Positions 19,409-28,161 of a stretch of DNA of 64,000 bases are shown here, piece after piece (position 1 is the stretch's first letter; the number at the start of each line of letters is the position of its first letter). The translations under genes were made by a program, and so were the position numbers. Source of the DNA: Photobacterium profundum SS9. Lineage in GTDB: Bacteria > Pseudomonadota > Gammaproteobacteria > Enterobacterales > Vibrionaceae. The stretch lies in the NCBI RefSeq assembly GCF_000196255.1, contig NC_006370.1:526187-590186 (forward strand), in the 5' to 3' direction. The notes beneath the pieces are model-generated. The model did not search any database, was not told the DNA's origin, and was given only the letters and a program-made list of their open reading frames with translations.

Positions 19409-21340
19409 TTATTCACAGCGGCGGTAGTTTATGCCCGCTTTATCTAAGTAGCTGAGTTGACCTTTAAGGCGTGCTTTAAAGTCATCCCAATTGCGTTGTT
19501 TGGGCTGGCTCCAACATACTTCAGCGATTGCTAATAAGCGTGGAAAAAGCATGTATTCGAAACGGCTTTGATTATTGATAAGTTCGCACCACAACCCGGC
19601 TTGAGTACCGATGATGCGTTGATGTGCTGGATCCTCAGTGCTTAATTTAGAAAATGGTTGGTAGCTATACACAGTTTCTAGAGGGACTTTTCCGGCCCAA
19701 TCTACCCCGGGTTCATCGGCAGAGAATCCTTGCGCTAAATCGAGATATGTATATTGAGCGGGTTGCATGATGACGTCATAGCCTTGTTGGGCTGAAATCA
19801 ACCCTGCGTCTTCGTTTTGCCAAGAGAAGATCATGGTATCTTTACTGACTTTGTCGCCTTTGGTTACTTCTTCCCAGCCCATCATTCGCTTGCCTTTTGC
19901 TTGAATAATACCTTCAGCAAATTTAAGTAAATGACCCTGTAGCTCAATTGGGTTTTGGTATCCGTGTTGCTGCATTAATTGCTGACAACCTTCACTGTCG
20001 GTCCACACTCCCTTTGGTACTTCATCACCACCGATATGAATATATGGCGCCGGAAATAAGTCACAAATTTCATTCAATATCGTAGAGATAAATGTGTAAG
20101 TACCTTCGAGTGCTGGTGATAGCACGTTATCAGAATAGCCCTGAATACTGCGATAAACGGAATGATCATTAGGGTCGATAAGTAACGTGGGTAATGACTT
20201 TATTGCAGCACGGCAGTGGCCTGGAATATCGATTTCTGGAATGATCGTGATCCCACGATCATGTGCGTAAGCAATTAGATCTCGAACCTCTGCTTTACTA
20301 TAAAAGCCACCGTAACGTTGATCTATTGTGGTGAATTGAGGCTGGATTTCTTCATTCGGACCACGCCATGCACCAATATTTGTTAGTTCAGGGTAGGCGT
20401 CTATTTCGATGCGCCACCCTTCATCGTCGGTGAGATGCCAATGGAAAGTATTGAACTTGTAGCGAGCTAGCTGATCAAGTAAGTGCTTGATTCGTTTGGT
20501 TGAATGGAAGTGTCTAGAACAATCAAGCATCATGCCGCGGTATGAATAATAAGGTTGATCTTCAATTTCAACCATGGGAATAACATAAGCTGCAGAGGCA
20601 TCGTGACGAGGTGCTGTTGGAAGTAGTTGCAACAAACTTGATGCCGCATTCACAAAACCAGATTCAGTGCTAGCTTGAATCCAAACATCATCTTGTTCAA
20701 CCAGAAGATGGTAGGCCCCGTTTATTAAATCGGCGTGATATTGAAAATGTATATTACCGTTATCGTTAATTGGCAGAGCATCGTGTAACTGCTTTTCTAG
20801 CTCGCTTTGTAACCAGCGCACAGCACCTTGTGCCATCGTATCTGGTGTAGTAATCGCGGTATGTTGAGTGAATGCAAATTCTCCGCCTAATACTTTCAGT
20901 TTATTTGGCTCAGGAATTAAATTGATTGCTTTTGCCGCTGGTAAGGGGGTTGTCAGTCTTTCTATTGCGGGTTGACCTAAGTCGATGCAAGTGACCTCAA
21001 CAGCTCGCGGGATGATGGTATGGTCATCGGTATTAATCGCTAGGAAAGCGTCGAGAATACCATCATCATGTAACGTAAACGGACTCGTCCCCATTGAAAA
21101 TTCAGTATAAAAATGGCTGTTGGGTGACAAGTGATCAGAAGAATTAGGCGATAAAGTACAGTAACTGCCTAGTTGAGTTATCGACCCATTAGAGATTGAT
21201 TCTGATTTAATCCAACGGCCAACCGTAAAATGCAGAGACCAATTATCTACTGGTTGCTCAGTAAGGTTATGTAATGTAAGAGCAAAGCGAGATTCATTCT
21301 CTGTTTTGCTGATTACGGTAAAGTCGACACGATAACTCAT
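19409..21340 (-). CDS. GH20 beta-N-acetylhexosaminidase
   Basis: A 643-residue exo-acting beta-N-acetylglucosaminidase that removes terminal GlcNAc from chitin oligosaccharides by substrate-assisted catalysis. The catalytic pair Asp439-Glu440 sits in HIGGDEVPKG. The (beta/alpha)8 barrel starts near residue 265 (YSYRGMMLDCSRHFHS) and is preceded by a GH20b domain (about 140-260). The first 130 residues form a beta-rich module (LHNLTEQPVDNWSLHFTVG) like the N-terminal carbohydrate-binding-like domain of chitobiases. The N-terminus (MSYRVDFTVI) is not a signal peptide, so action in the cytoplasm seems likely, although a related V. furnissii enzyme was described as periplasmic. It starts 9 bp after the kinase gene, with GAGG as ribosome-binding site. 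Confidence 0.92.
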   Translation of the reverse strand: MSYRVDFTVISKTENESRFALTLHNLTEQPVDNWSLHFTVGRWIKSESISNGSITQLGSYCTLSPNSSDHLSPNSHFYTEFSMGTSPFTLHDDGILDAFLAINTDDHTIIPRAVEVTCIDLGQPAIERLTTPLPAAKAINLIPEPNKLKVLGGEFAFTQHTAITTPDTMAQGAVRWLQSELEKQLHDALPINDNGNIHFQYHADLINGAYHLLVEQDDVWIQASTESGFVNAASSLLQLLPTAPRHDASAAYVIPMVEIEDQPYYSYRGMMLDCSRHFHSTKRIKHLLDQLARYKFNTFHWHLTDDEGWRIEIDAYPELTNIGAWRGPNEEIQPQFTTIDQRYGGFYSKAEVRDLIAYAHDRGITIIPEIDIPGHCRAAIKSLPTLLIDPNDHSVYRSIQGYSDNVLSPALEGTYTFISTILNEICDLFPAPYIHIGGDEVPKGVWTDSEGCQQLMQQHGYQNPIELQGHLLKFAEGIIQAKGKRMMGWEEVTKGDKVSKDTMIFSWQNEDAGLISAQQGYDVIMQPAQYTYLDLAQGFSADEPGVDWAGKVPLETVYSYQPFSKLSTEDPAHQRIIGTQAGLWCELINNQSRFEYMLFPRLLAIAEVCWSQPKQRNWDDFKARLKGQLSYLDKAGINYRRCE

Positions 21341-21349
21341 AATAACCTC

Positions 21350-22237
21350 TTAAAGTGGATACAGGTTGTGAGAGCTTTTGGCCATGGCGATAGCACCATC
21401 CATCGCATCACCTTGCGGTGTCGCAATACGGCGTTGAAGAGGCGGTGCTAACCAAGAATGAATGCGTTCGGCAATACTGCCCATTAAGCAAATTTTATCG
21501 GCACCACGGTGAATTAAGGCATTCATCCACATTGAAATATCTGATGCAGTTTGCTGTAACATGGAAATCGCAAGCTCATCCCCTTCAGATGCATAAGCAA
21601 AAATAGCAGGAGAGAATTGACCATAATCACAAGGTCTTGCTGTTTTAGACCAGCTAACAATCGCGTCAATATCATGGTTAAAATGCGTCAATACATGCTG
21701 AGATAGTGCTGTTTGAGGAATAATGCCATCAGCACTGAGTAATACTTGCTGAATAAGACGAAGCCCCATAACAGCTCCGCCTCCTTGATCTGAAATTGGG
21801 AATTCTCGACCTCCAACAATGTGCTGTTCGCCATTGTGTAAGAAAATACCGCATGATCCTGTGCCTGCAATTAGAATGGCGCCATCATCACCATTCCAAG
21901 CACCTAAGCAAGCCCCGTAAGCATCGGTATTTAACGTGACCGTTGCGTAAGGATGCGATTGCGCCATAAAGGCATACCAAGCACTCTTTTGTTCAGCACC
22001 AGCCAGCGCAAGTCCAACTGACATCAATTGAAAATCAGAGGGTAATAGTTGCGCTTGGGCGGCAGCTGTTGCAATGGCATCTTGTATAGAAGCCATTGCG
22101 ATATCACCCCCTAATAGAATATTGGCACTGCCTGTTTTCGCTTCACCTAAAATATTACCGTTTAGGTCGCAAATACGTGCACGGCAAGATGTACCACCGC
22201 CATCGACGCCCACATAGTATTTAATATGACTAAACAT
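21350..22237 (-). CDS. gspK: Amino-sugar kinase of the BadF/BcrA family (glucosamine kinase GspK type)
   Basis: A 295-residue ATP-dependent sugar kinase of the ASKHA fold. It has phosphate-1 motif YVGVDGGGTSCRA (near residue 10), NTDAYGACLGAW (near 105) and adenosine-loop residues GTGSCGIF (near 128). The V. cholerae enzyme at the same operon position phosphorylates glucosamine; GlcNAc is the other possible substrate. A longer frame begins at 22333, but the ATG at 22237 follows AGGAG at a good distance and gives the conserved N-terminus. This start overlaps the GH9 gene by 8 bp, suggesting coupled translation. The product fits the GH9 enzyme upstream, which would supply free glucosamine. Confidence 0.88.
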   Translation of the reverse strand: MFSHIKYYVGVDGGGTSCRARICDLNGNILGEAKTGSANILLGGDIAMASIQDAIATAAAQAQLLPSDFQLMSVGLALAGAEQKSAWYAFMAQSHPYATVTLNTDAYGACLGAWNGDDGAILIAGTGSCGIFLHNGEQHIVGGREFPISDQGGGAVMGLRLIQQVLLSADGIIPQTALSQHVLTHFNHDIDAIVSWSKTARPCDYGQFSPAIFAYASEGDELAISMLQQTASDISMWMNALIHRGADKICLMGSIAERIHSWLAPPLQRRIATPQGDAMDGAIAMAKSSHNLYPL

Positions 22238-23966
22238 GATTTCGCTCCTTGAATTGCATTGTGATCGCCAGTAAATACCAAGCGCCATGTGGGATCCATT
22301 GTTCTCCCCAACGCCAGTTTTGTAGCATGTCATCCTTTTGTTTTTCAGGTTTAAATGCTATGCCTTGTTCATTTTCAAAGCCGGAAGTAATGCCATTACA
22401 TACGCCGCCTTTTGCATTACTGAAACCGAGTTCTGGTAGATAGTCGGGGTTATTACGACCATGGCCATCAAGCATGCACATATCGAATGGGTTTAAACCT
22501 AAAATCCAATCAGTTAAGCGATGGGCATAGATCATTAATTGACTTTTTATTTCGTTATCATTAATGGTGTTTTGTGCCATATAAGCCATGGTAATGAGGG
22601 ATGCAATACGGGCATTTTCTCCCTGCCACCAATAACCCGTTTCATTATCGTGTGGCATAAAGAAAGCGGATTGTTTGTCTCCATTTACCGCTTTGGTGTA
22701 TTGACGGGGATAACCAAATGGATTGTTCACTTCATGGGTAATTGATAACTCGAAATTCAACGCATTTAGCAATACAGATTGGCATTGCTCAGCTCGCTGG
22801 GCATGTGTTTCTATCTGTAAATATTGCATTAAGGCTATAGCGGGTAAACCAGCTTCAGCGGCGTGAAAGTATGGACGGCTACCATCATCGTTAGCTGCCC
22901 AATAGTGAGCAAAATTATGATCCGACATTTGGCGAGCCATTAACTTATCAGCCCACATTCGAGCTTCAGCTAAGAAGTTATTTTCTTGAGTAGAACGATA
23001 TAATTCGACAGATGCTAATAACGCACAATATTCATCAATAATATTTTCTTTTCCGTTATCGAGATATTGATGATTCATTTCTTTTAGGTGCCAATAGCCT
23101 TTTTTAGCGGCCTCTAAATACGTGTCAGCTTTAATATCACCACACTGTGGAATGCGAGAGGTTGATGCTAAGTTTGATAAGCGTGACGCCGCTGCTAGAG
23201 CGGCAATAGCGACGCCTGCTCCTTGGCGAAATCCCGCTTGGTAATCAGCAGACTTATGGCCATCTTGGGTTGAGAAAGCACAGACTTCACGTTGTTCTGT
23301 CGATTTACTCCACTTGTCGAATACTGTCATATAGAAGTAGCCTTGCGGATGTTGCATTCGCAGTAAAAAGTCAGCGCCATAAAGCGCTTCTTCGACTAAA
23401 CGAACGCGGGTAAAATCAGCAATACTTTCTTCGTCTTCTAGTACCTCGTATGCCGTTAGCATGTTCCAAACAACCATGGGTGTTTGTTGAGGATTTAAAT
23501 AATTACCATAAGATAAGTGACTGAAATATTTACTTACGTCACCTGATGCATCATACCAACCACCATGTACATCAACGGTTTCATTAGTGCCGAATAACGG
23601 TACTTTCTTATCTGCACATTCGTAAATTCCAGAACAACGTTGAGATTTAAAATAATGTAAAACATCACTGAAGGTGTTTTGCATTAATAGCCCCTCAGCC
23701 ACACAAAAAGAGGCTGACTCGGTGTCACCCACCCGAATACGATAGTCGCCACAAATATTTAATGCAGTGAAATCGATAGAGTAGGTGTCACCGATATGCC
23801 ATTGTGCAACCGGACCACAGGCCTGAAGGGGCAGCTGCATAATGGATTGACCACTTTGGCAACAGATAATATCTGCATGATGCAATGCAAGCGTTGGCTG
23901 CGCCTGTAATATCGCTTGTTTTGCCCCAAGGCGTTCATAACCAAGATGATTAGTTAACAGCTGCAT
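22230..23966 (-). CDS. GH9 family exo-beta-D-glucosaminidase
   Basis: A 578-residue family 9 glycoside hydrolase. It has an N-terminal immunoglobulin-like cellulase domain (about 1-85), then an (alpha/alpha)6 barrel with HGGWYDASGDVSKY (catalytic-base aspartates near 130-137) and a C-terminal GLNPFDMCMLDGHGRNNPDY segment. Most GH9 proteins are cellulases, but the enzyme encoded in the corresponding cluster of Photobacterium profundum SS9 has been reported as an exo-beta-D-glucosaminidase; this gene most likely matches it. No signal peptide is seen, so the substrate is imported (partly) deacetylated chitooligosaccharide. GGAGG lies five bases before the ATG, and the 3' end overlaps the kinase gene. 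Annotation as endoglucanase would be misleading. Confidence 0.88.
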   Translation of the reverse strand: MQLLTNHLGYERLGAKQAILQAQPTLALHHADIICCQSGQSIMQLPLQACGPVAQWHIGDTYSIDFTALNICGDYRIRVGDTESASFCVAEGLLMQNTFSDVLHYFKSQRCSGIYECADKKVPLFGTNETVDVHGGWYDASGDVSKYFSHLSYGNYLNPQQTPMVVWNMLTAYEVLEDEESIADFTRVRLVEEALYGADFLLRMQHPQGYFYMTVFDKWSKSTEQREVCAFSTQDGHKSADYQAGFRQGAGVAIAALAAASRLSNLASTSRIPQCGDIKADTYLEAAKKGYWHLKEMNHQYLDNGKENIIDEYCALLASVELYRSTQENNFLAEARMWADKLMARQMSDHNFAHYWAANDDGSRPYFHAAEAGLPAIALMQYLQIETHAQRAEQCQSVLLNALNFELSITHEVNNPFGYPRQYTKAVNGDKQSAFFMPHDNETGYWWQGENARIASLITMAYMAQNTINDNEIKSQLMIYAHRLTDWILGLNPFDMCMLDGHGRNNPDYLPELGFSNAKGGVCNGITSGFENEQGIAFKPEKQKDDMLQNWRWGEQWIPHGAWYLLAITMQFKERNHV

Positions 23967-24007
23967 GTTTCCTCCGGTTTGTAACTTAGTGACTATTTTT
24001 AATGCGA

Positions 24008-25003
24008 TTAATGTTCAAATAAATAGCAACGAACAAAGTGGTTGTCTGATAATTTAGATATTGCTGGTATTTTTTCTCGGCATTTAGCCATTGCCTGAGT
24101 GCAACGACCAGCGAACGGGCAACCTAGGCTATCTGGTGTCCATAATGGGATTTCACCTTTATTACCTTTTAACTTGGTATGGATTGATTTAGTTGGATCG
24201 GGAACGGCTGAAATAAGCAGTTGGGTATATGGATGTTGAGGATCGTGAATGATCTCTTCGGTATCTCCCCATTCAACCATGTGGCCGACGTACATAACGG
24301 CAAGGTCTTCAGCGATGTAACGGGCTGTGGCAATATCGTGAGTGATATAAAGCAGCGCCATTTCACGCTCAAACTTCATTTCTTCCATTAGGTTAAGTAC
24401 GCCTGCACGGATAGATACATCCAGCATGGAAGTGGGTTCATCTGCCAGTACGACTTCTGCACCCACAGCAATATTACGCGCTAAATTGACACGCTGACGT
24501 TGACCGCCTGATAGCTGGTGAGGGAACTTCTCCGCCGTGGCTTTAGGGGGGATCAACCCAACCTGTTCAAGTAAGCTATATACTTTTTCTTCCAATTCTT
24601 TTTTATTACTTGGTGATACTTTTTTATGGATCAGTAATGGTCGAGCAATGTGATGGAAAATAGTATGGGTTGGGTTTAGTGAGCCAAATGGGTCTTGCCA
24701 TACCATCTGTACACCCTGACGGTACTGCATTAAATCACGGTGCTTAGTGATCTCTGCAATATCGCGACCGTAATGCTCAATATGCCCTCCTGTTGGTGGA
24801 TACATTTTTGCAATCATTTTAGCGGTGGTAGATTTACCCGAACCCGATTCGCCGACCACGGCCAAGCCGCGGCTTTTGTACATTTTGAATGACACGTCAT
24901 TAATTGCACGCATCTTGGATTTCTTTAATGAGTTACTATTGACCTCAAAATCTTTAATCAGATTTTTGCCTTCAATAATCGGTTGTCCGACAGGTTTATT
25001 CAT
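24008..25003 (-). CDS. Chitin-oligosaccharide ABC transporter ATPase (OppF type)
   Basis: A 331-residue nucleotide-binding subunit of the peptide/nickel (Opp/Dpp) importer class. Walker A is GESGSGKST (near 55), the signature LSGGQRQR (near 165), Walker B VVLADEPTSMLD (near 186) and the H-loop ITHD. The C-terminal oligopeptide-transporter extension carries four cysteines (CPFAGRCTQAMAKC and a later RCYLF), a pattern that binds a 4Fe-4S cluster in characterised DppD/OppD proteins. It pairs with the OppD-type subunit encoded 28 bp upstream. The position in the chitin operon and its match with the V. cholerae cluster indicate (GlcNAc)n import rather than peptides. Confidence 0.9.
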   Translation of the reverse strand: MNKPVGQPIIEGKNLIKDFEVNSNSLKKSKMRAINDVSFKMYKSRGLAVVGESGSGKSTTAKMIAKMYPPTGGHIEHYGRDIAEITKHRDLMQYRQGVQMVWQDPFGSLNPTHTIFHHIARPLLIHKKVSPSNKKELEEKVYSLLEQVGLIPPKATAEKFPHQLSGGQRQRVNLARNIAVGAEVVLADEPTSMLDVSIRAGVLNLMEEMKFEREMALLYITHDIATARYIAEDLAVMYVGHMVEWGDTEEIIHDPQHPYTQLLISAVPDPTKSIHTKLKGNKGEIPLWTPDSLGCPFAGRCTQAMAKCREKIPAISKLSDNHFVRCYLFEH

Positions 25004-25031
25004 AATGCCTCCTAATTACTTCCTATTTTTA

Positions 25032-26003
25032 TTAACTGCTTTTATTGAATAGGTGGCAGTTTGATAAACGACCTGGTTCAAGTTGACGCAATTTAGTGGG
25101 CGTACTGAAACAGGCATCATAGGCTTTGCTACAGCGCGCTTGAAAACGGCAACCTTGAGGTATTTCCAACAAGTTCAATGGATTACCTGGGATGCCGGTG
25201 AGGCGCGTTTTAGGTCCGGTCAGTGGTGGGAATGAATTTCCCAGTCCTTCGGTATAAGGGTGGAAAGGTTGTTCAAGTATTTGTTTTGATGGTGCAACTT
25301 CGATCAGTTCACCAGAATACATGATGCCAATACGATTTGAGAACTCGACCATCAGCGATATATCATGGGTAATAAATAGTATCGAGAAGCCAAATTCTTC
25401 TTTTAGTGCATAGATTTTTTGTAGAATTTCACGTTGCACCACAACATCCAAGGCTGTTGTTGGCTCATCCATGATGATCATTTTCGGATTCAGTGCCAGT
25501 GCGATAGCTATTACTAGACGTTGACGCATACCACCCGAGAACTGATGCGGATAGTCGCGCAGACGATTAGGGTGAATATCAACAATTTCTAGCAACCCTT
25601 CAGCACGGCGAATCGCTTGCTTACGGCTCATGTTAGTGTGACGCATTAGCACGTCGCAAAATTGCTCTTCCAGTGTGAGTACAGGGTTAAGTGCGTTCAT
25701 GGCACTTTGGAAAACCATTGACATCTGACTCCAGCGAAAAGCTGTCATATCAGCTTCGCTGTGTTTTAAAATGTCACCATGACCGTCAAAGATAACCTCA
25801 CCACCAGTGATAAATGCGGGTGGCTTATGTAGACGCATTAATGCCATTGCTACGGTTGATTTACCACAGCCAGACTCACCAGCCAAACCGAAGATCTCGC
25901 CTTTACCGATGTCAAAGCTGACATCGTTCACAGCACGTACATCGCCAGCTTCTGTGATGTAGTCAACACAAAGGTTACGAATGGAGATTTGTGGATTAGT
26001 CAT
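25032..26003 (-). CDS. Chitin-oligosaccharide ABC transporter ATPase (OppD type)
   Basis: A 323-residue ATPase with Walker A GESGCGKST (near 41), signature FSGGMRQR (near 155), Walker B MIIMDEPTTALD (near 175) and H-loop ITHD. The C-terminus has the cysteine pattern CRFQARCSKAYDAC ... CHLF of the Opp/Dpp class. The start codon overlaps the stop of the preceding permease gene by one base (TAATG), so the two are translationally coupled. It forms the second half of the ATPase heterodimer with the gene that follows. Confidence 0.9.
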   Translation of the reverse strand: MTNPQISIRNLCVDYITEAGDVRAVNDVSFDIGKGEIFGLAGESGCGKSTVAMALMRLHKPPAFITGGEVIFDGHGDILKHSEADMTAFRWSQMSMVFQSAMNALNPVLTLEEQFCDVLMRHTNMSRKQAIRRAEGLLEIVDIHPNRLRDYPHQFSGGMRQRLVIAIALALNPKMIIMDEPTTALDVVVQREILQKIYALKEEFGFSILFITHDISLMVEFSNRIGIMYSGELIEVAPSKQILEQPFHPYTEGLGNSFPPLTGPKTRLTGIPGNPLNLLEIPQGCRFQARCSKAYDACFSTPTKLRQLEPGRLSNCHLFNKSS

Positions 26004-27031
26004 TACTGTTCTCCTCCCTGAAAGGCTGGCTGAGCTGCTTTAAGTGCCGCTTTATGTGCTTTTTTATTTTGCTTTTCCATTTTTTCCCAGCGTCGCATGC
26101 CTTTGTGAGAACGCAGTTGTGGGTTTGCTATTTCATCTACCGCAAAGTTAAGCAGAGCAAGACCGACAGCAATAAAAATGAGTGCTATACAAGGTACTAA
26201 TAGCTCCCACCATGCACCGACGAGCATCGAAGAGGATGTTTGAACGTTGTATAGCATCATGCCCCAACTGATAGTGCTCGGATCACCTAGACCTAGATAC
26301 GATAATGTTGCTTCGGTCATAATTGCCAGCATGACAGAGCCGATGAAGCTGGCACCAACGATAGAAATAAGGTTCGGTAATATCTCAACAAAGATGATAC
26401 GTACGCGTGATTCACCTAATACTTCAGCGGCTTTAATAAATTCTTTCTCTCTTATTGATAAAGTTTGCGCTCTAACTACACGTGCCCCCCATGCCCAGGC
26501 GGTTATCCCGATAACCAATGCGATGGTTTCAGGTCCCGCTTTACCAATGAAGGCGGCGAGAACAAACAATAAGGGTAGCTGTGGTATTACGAGCATGATG
26601 TTCATGGCGGCAGAGAGAATGTCATCAACTCGACCTCCGAAGTAACCAGCTGAAACACCTACCAGCGTTGCCAAAAAGCACACCATTAAGCCAGCGCCAA
26701 AGCCGACAGCAAGTGAGGTACGTGCGCCGTACACAACTTGCGACCAAACATCACGTCCCAGTCGAGTGGTGCCTAGTACGTGTTCGGCATCTTTTGACAT
26801 CCGTAAAGTACGAGGGTTATCGGCAAGATTTTCGGCAACCCAACCATCAGGGTTATTCTGTGCGGCCTTAACGACAAACGCAGGGTATTCATGCGGACTA
26901 CCTGTTCTTTTGTTAGGGGCATGCTCGGTAATAAAAGGAGCAAAAATAGCGGCCAAGACAAATAGGGCGATAATGCTTAAGCCAGCAAGGGCTTTTGGGT
27001 TACCAGAAAGTAGCTTAATTAAACCTTTCAT
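26003..27031 (-). CDS. Chitin-oligosaccharide ABC transporter permease (OppC type)
   Basis: A 342-residue inner-membrane permease with the N-terminal OppC_N helix (about 15-35), a periplasmic segment, and five further membrane helices. The EAA-type loop lies in KAAEVLGESRVRIIFVEILPNL (about 200-225). The C-terminal tail of about 25 residues is unusually rich in lysine and alanine (KKAHKAALKAAQ). The start is two bases after the OppB-type stop and the stop overlaps the next ATPase start, typical of an obligate complex. A permease for chitin oligosaccharides is inferred from context. Confidence 0.9.
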   Translation of the reverse strand: MKGLIKLLSGNPKALAGLSIIALFVLAAIFAPFITEHAPNKRTGSPHEYPAFVVKAAQNNPDGWVAENLADNPRTLRMSKDAEHVLGTTRLGRDVWSQVVYGARTSLAVGFGAGLMVCFLATLVGVSAGYFGGRVDDILSAAMNIMLVIPQLPLLFVLAAFIGKAGPETIALVIGITAWAWGARVVRAQTLSIREKEFIKAAEVLGESRVRIIFVEILPNLISIVGASFIGSVMLAIMTEATLSYLGLGDPSTISWGMMLYNVQTSSSMLVGAWWELLVPCIALIFIAVGLALLNFAVDEIANPQLRSHKGMRRWEKMEKQNKKAHKAALKAAQPAFQGGEQ

Positions 27032-27033
27032 AA

Positions 27034-28020
27034 TTATTTACCTCCTTTACGTAGGCGAGGGTCAAGTGCCACGATGAGGATGTCGGCCATGAAGTTAAAG
27101 AACAGCATAAATAGGGTCATGATAAGTAGCTGACCTTGCAACACTTGATAATCACGCGCGTTGATTGCGTTAAGCAGGACAGTACCTAACCCTGGATAGT
27201 TAAAGATCATCTCGATAATTAGCTGGCCGCCAATTGCCAGACCAAGTGCCATCGAGAGAGCGGTTACACTTGGCAGCAGGGCGTTTCGTGCTGCGTAGTT
27301 GAATACCACGCGATTTTCACTTAACCCTTTACCTTTGGCCATGGTGATATAGTCTTCATTTAGCAGGTTGATCATGTTGTTACGCATGTTGATCAAGAAG
27401 CCGCCAATTTGGATGATAGTGGCACAAAAGAGAGGTAACACGGCGTGGTAGAGCACATCTTTAATAAATGCAAAACTGGTCCAGTCAGGTGTTGTACCTG
27501 GGGTATACGCATAAGTAGAAGGGAACCATTTCGTACCGATTGCAAAGGTGTACAGCACCAACATGGCTACCACCACAGGAGGAACAGCTTGAATAACCAT
27601 CATCCCTGGTGAAATGAAGGTATCGTATTTACTGCCTCGCTTCCAAGCAGCGAAGATACCGAGGGTTGAACCTAAGCAGAAGGCTAAAATAACCGCTGTA
27701 CCTGCAAGGAATAACGACCACCCTACCGCTCCAGCCATGACATCATTCACGGTCTGCGGGAAGGTTTGAATTGAGATACCTAGATCCCAAGAAAGAATTC
27801 CTTGGAGGTAGATAAAGTATTGCTGGTAAATAGGCCCATCGACAAAACCCAATAGTTGCTTCATTGCTGCGATACGTTCAGGTGTTACCTGTACTGATGC
27901 ATTAGCGAACATCATTGTTACCGGATCACCAGGCATTGCTCGCGGTAAAATAAAGTTGAGTGTCACCGCAAATAAAAGTGCTATCAGATAAAACGATAGC
28001 CTTCGTATAAAAAATCCCAT
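27034..28020 (-). CDS. Chitin-oligosaccharide ABC transporter permease (OppB type)
   Basis: A 328-residue inner-membrane permease of the BPD_transp_1 family. The first helix is at residues 8-26, followed by the family motif LPRAMPGDPVTMMF, a periplasmic region and five more helices. The EAA loop lies near MAKGKGLSENRVVFNYAARNALLPS (about 225-250). It is separated from the binding-protein gene by a 141-bp gap holding a strong hairpin, and joined to the OppC-type gene by two bases. Confidence 0.9.
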   Translation of the reverse strand: MGFFIRRLSFYLIALLFAVTLNFILPRAMPGDPVTMMFANASVQVTPERIAAMKQLLGFVDGPIYQQYFIYLQGILSWDLGISIQTFPQTVNDVMAGAVGWSLFLAGTAVILAFCLGSTLGIFAAWKRGSKYDTFISPGMMVIQAVPPVVVAMLVLYTFAIGTKWFPSTYAYTPGTTPDWTSFAFIKDVLYHAVLPLFCATIIQIGGFLINMRNNMINLLNEDYITMAKGKGLSENRVVFNYAARNALLPSVTALSMALGLAIGGQLIIEMIFNYPGLGTVLLNAINARDYQVLQGQLLIMTLFMLFFNFMADILIVALDPRLRKGGK

Positions 28021-28123
28021 AACTCACACCTTAATCATCCAGCATTTGTTCCCTGTGCTAGATTCAGGACAGAAAATCCCCTGACGCAGAGCGCCATCAC
28101 TTTTAAATTGTGGGGGGAAAGAG

Positions 28124-28146
28124 GCGGTGCGCAATGTGCACACCGC
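28124..28146 (-). promoter_or_regulatory. Hairpin between binding-protein and permease genes
   Basis: In the transcribed strand GCGGTGTGC-ACATT-GCGCACCGC pairs over 9 bp with one G-U pair; the pair would be C-A on the other strand, so it favours the operon orientation. It is followed by CTCTTTCCCCCC without a true T-run. Such hairpins protect the upstream mRNA or cause partial termination, allowing more binding protein than membrane subunits. The role is inferred. Confidence 0.6.
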
Positions 28147-28161
28147 AAGTTAATACCTAAA

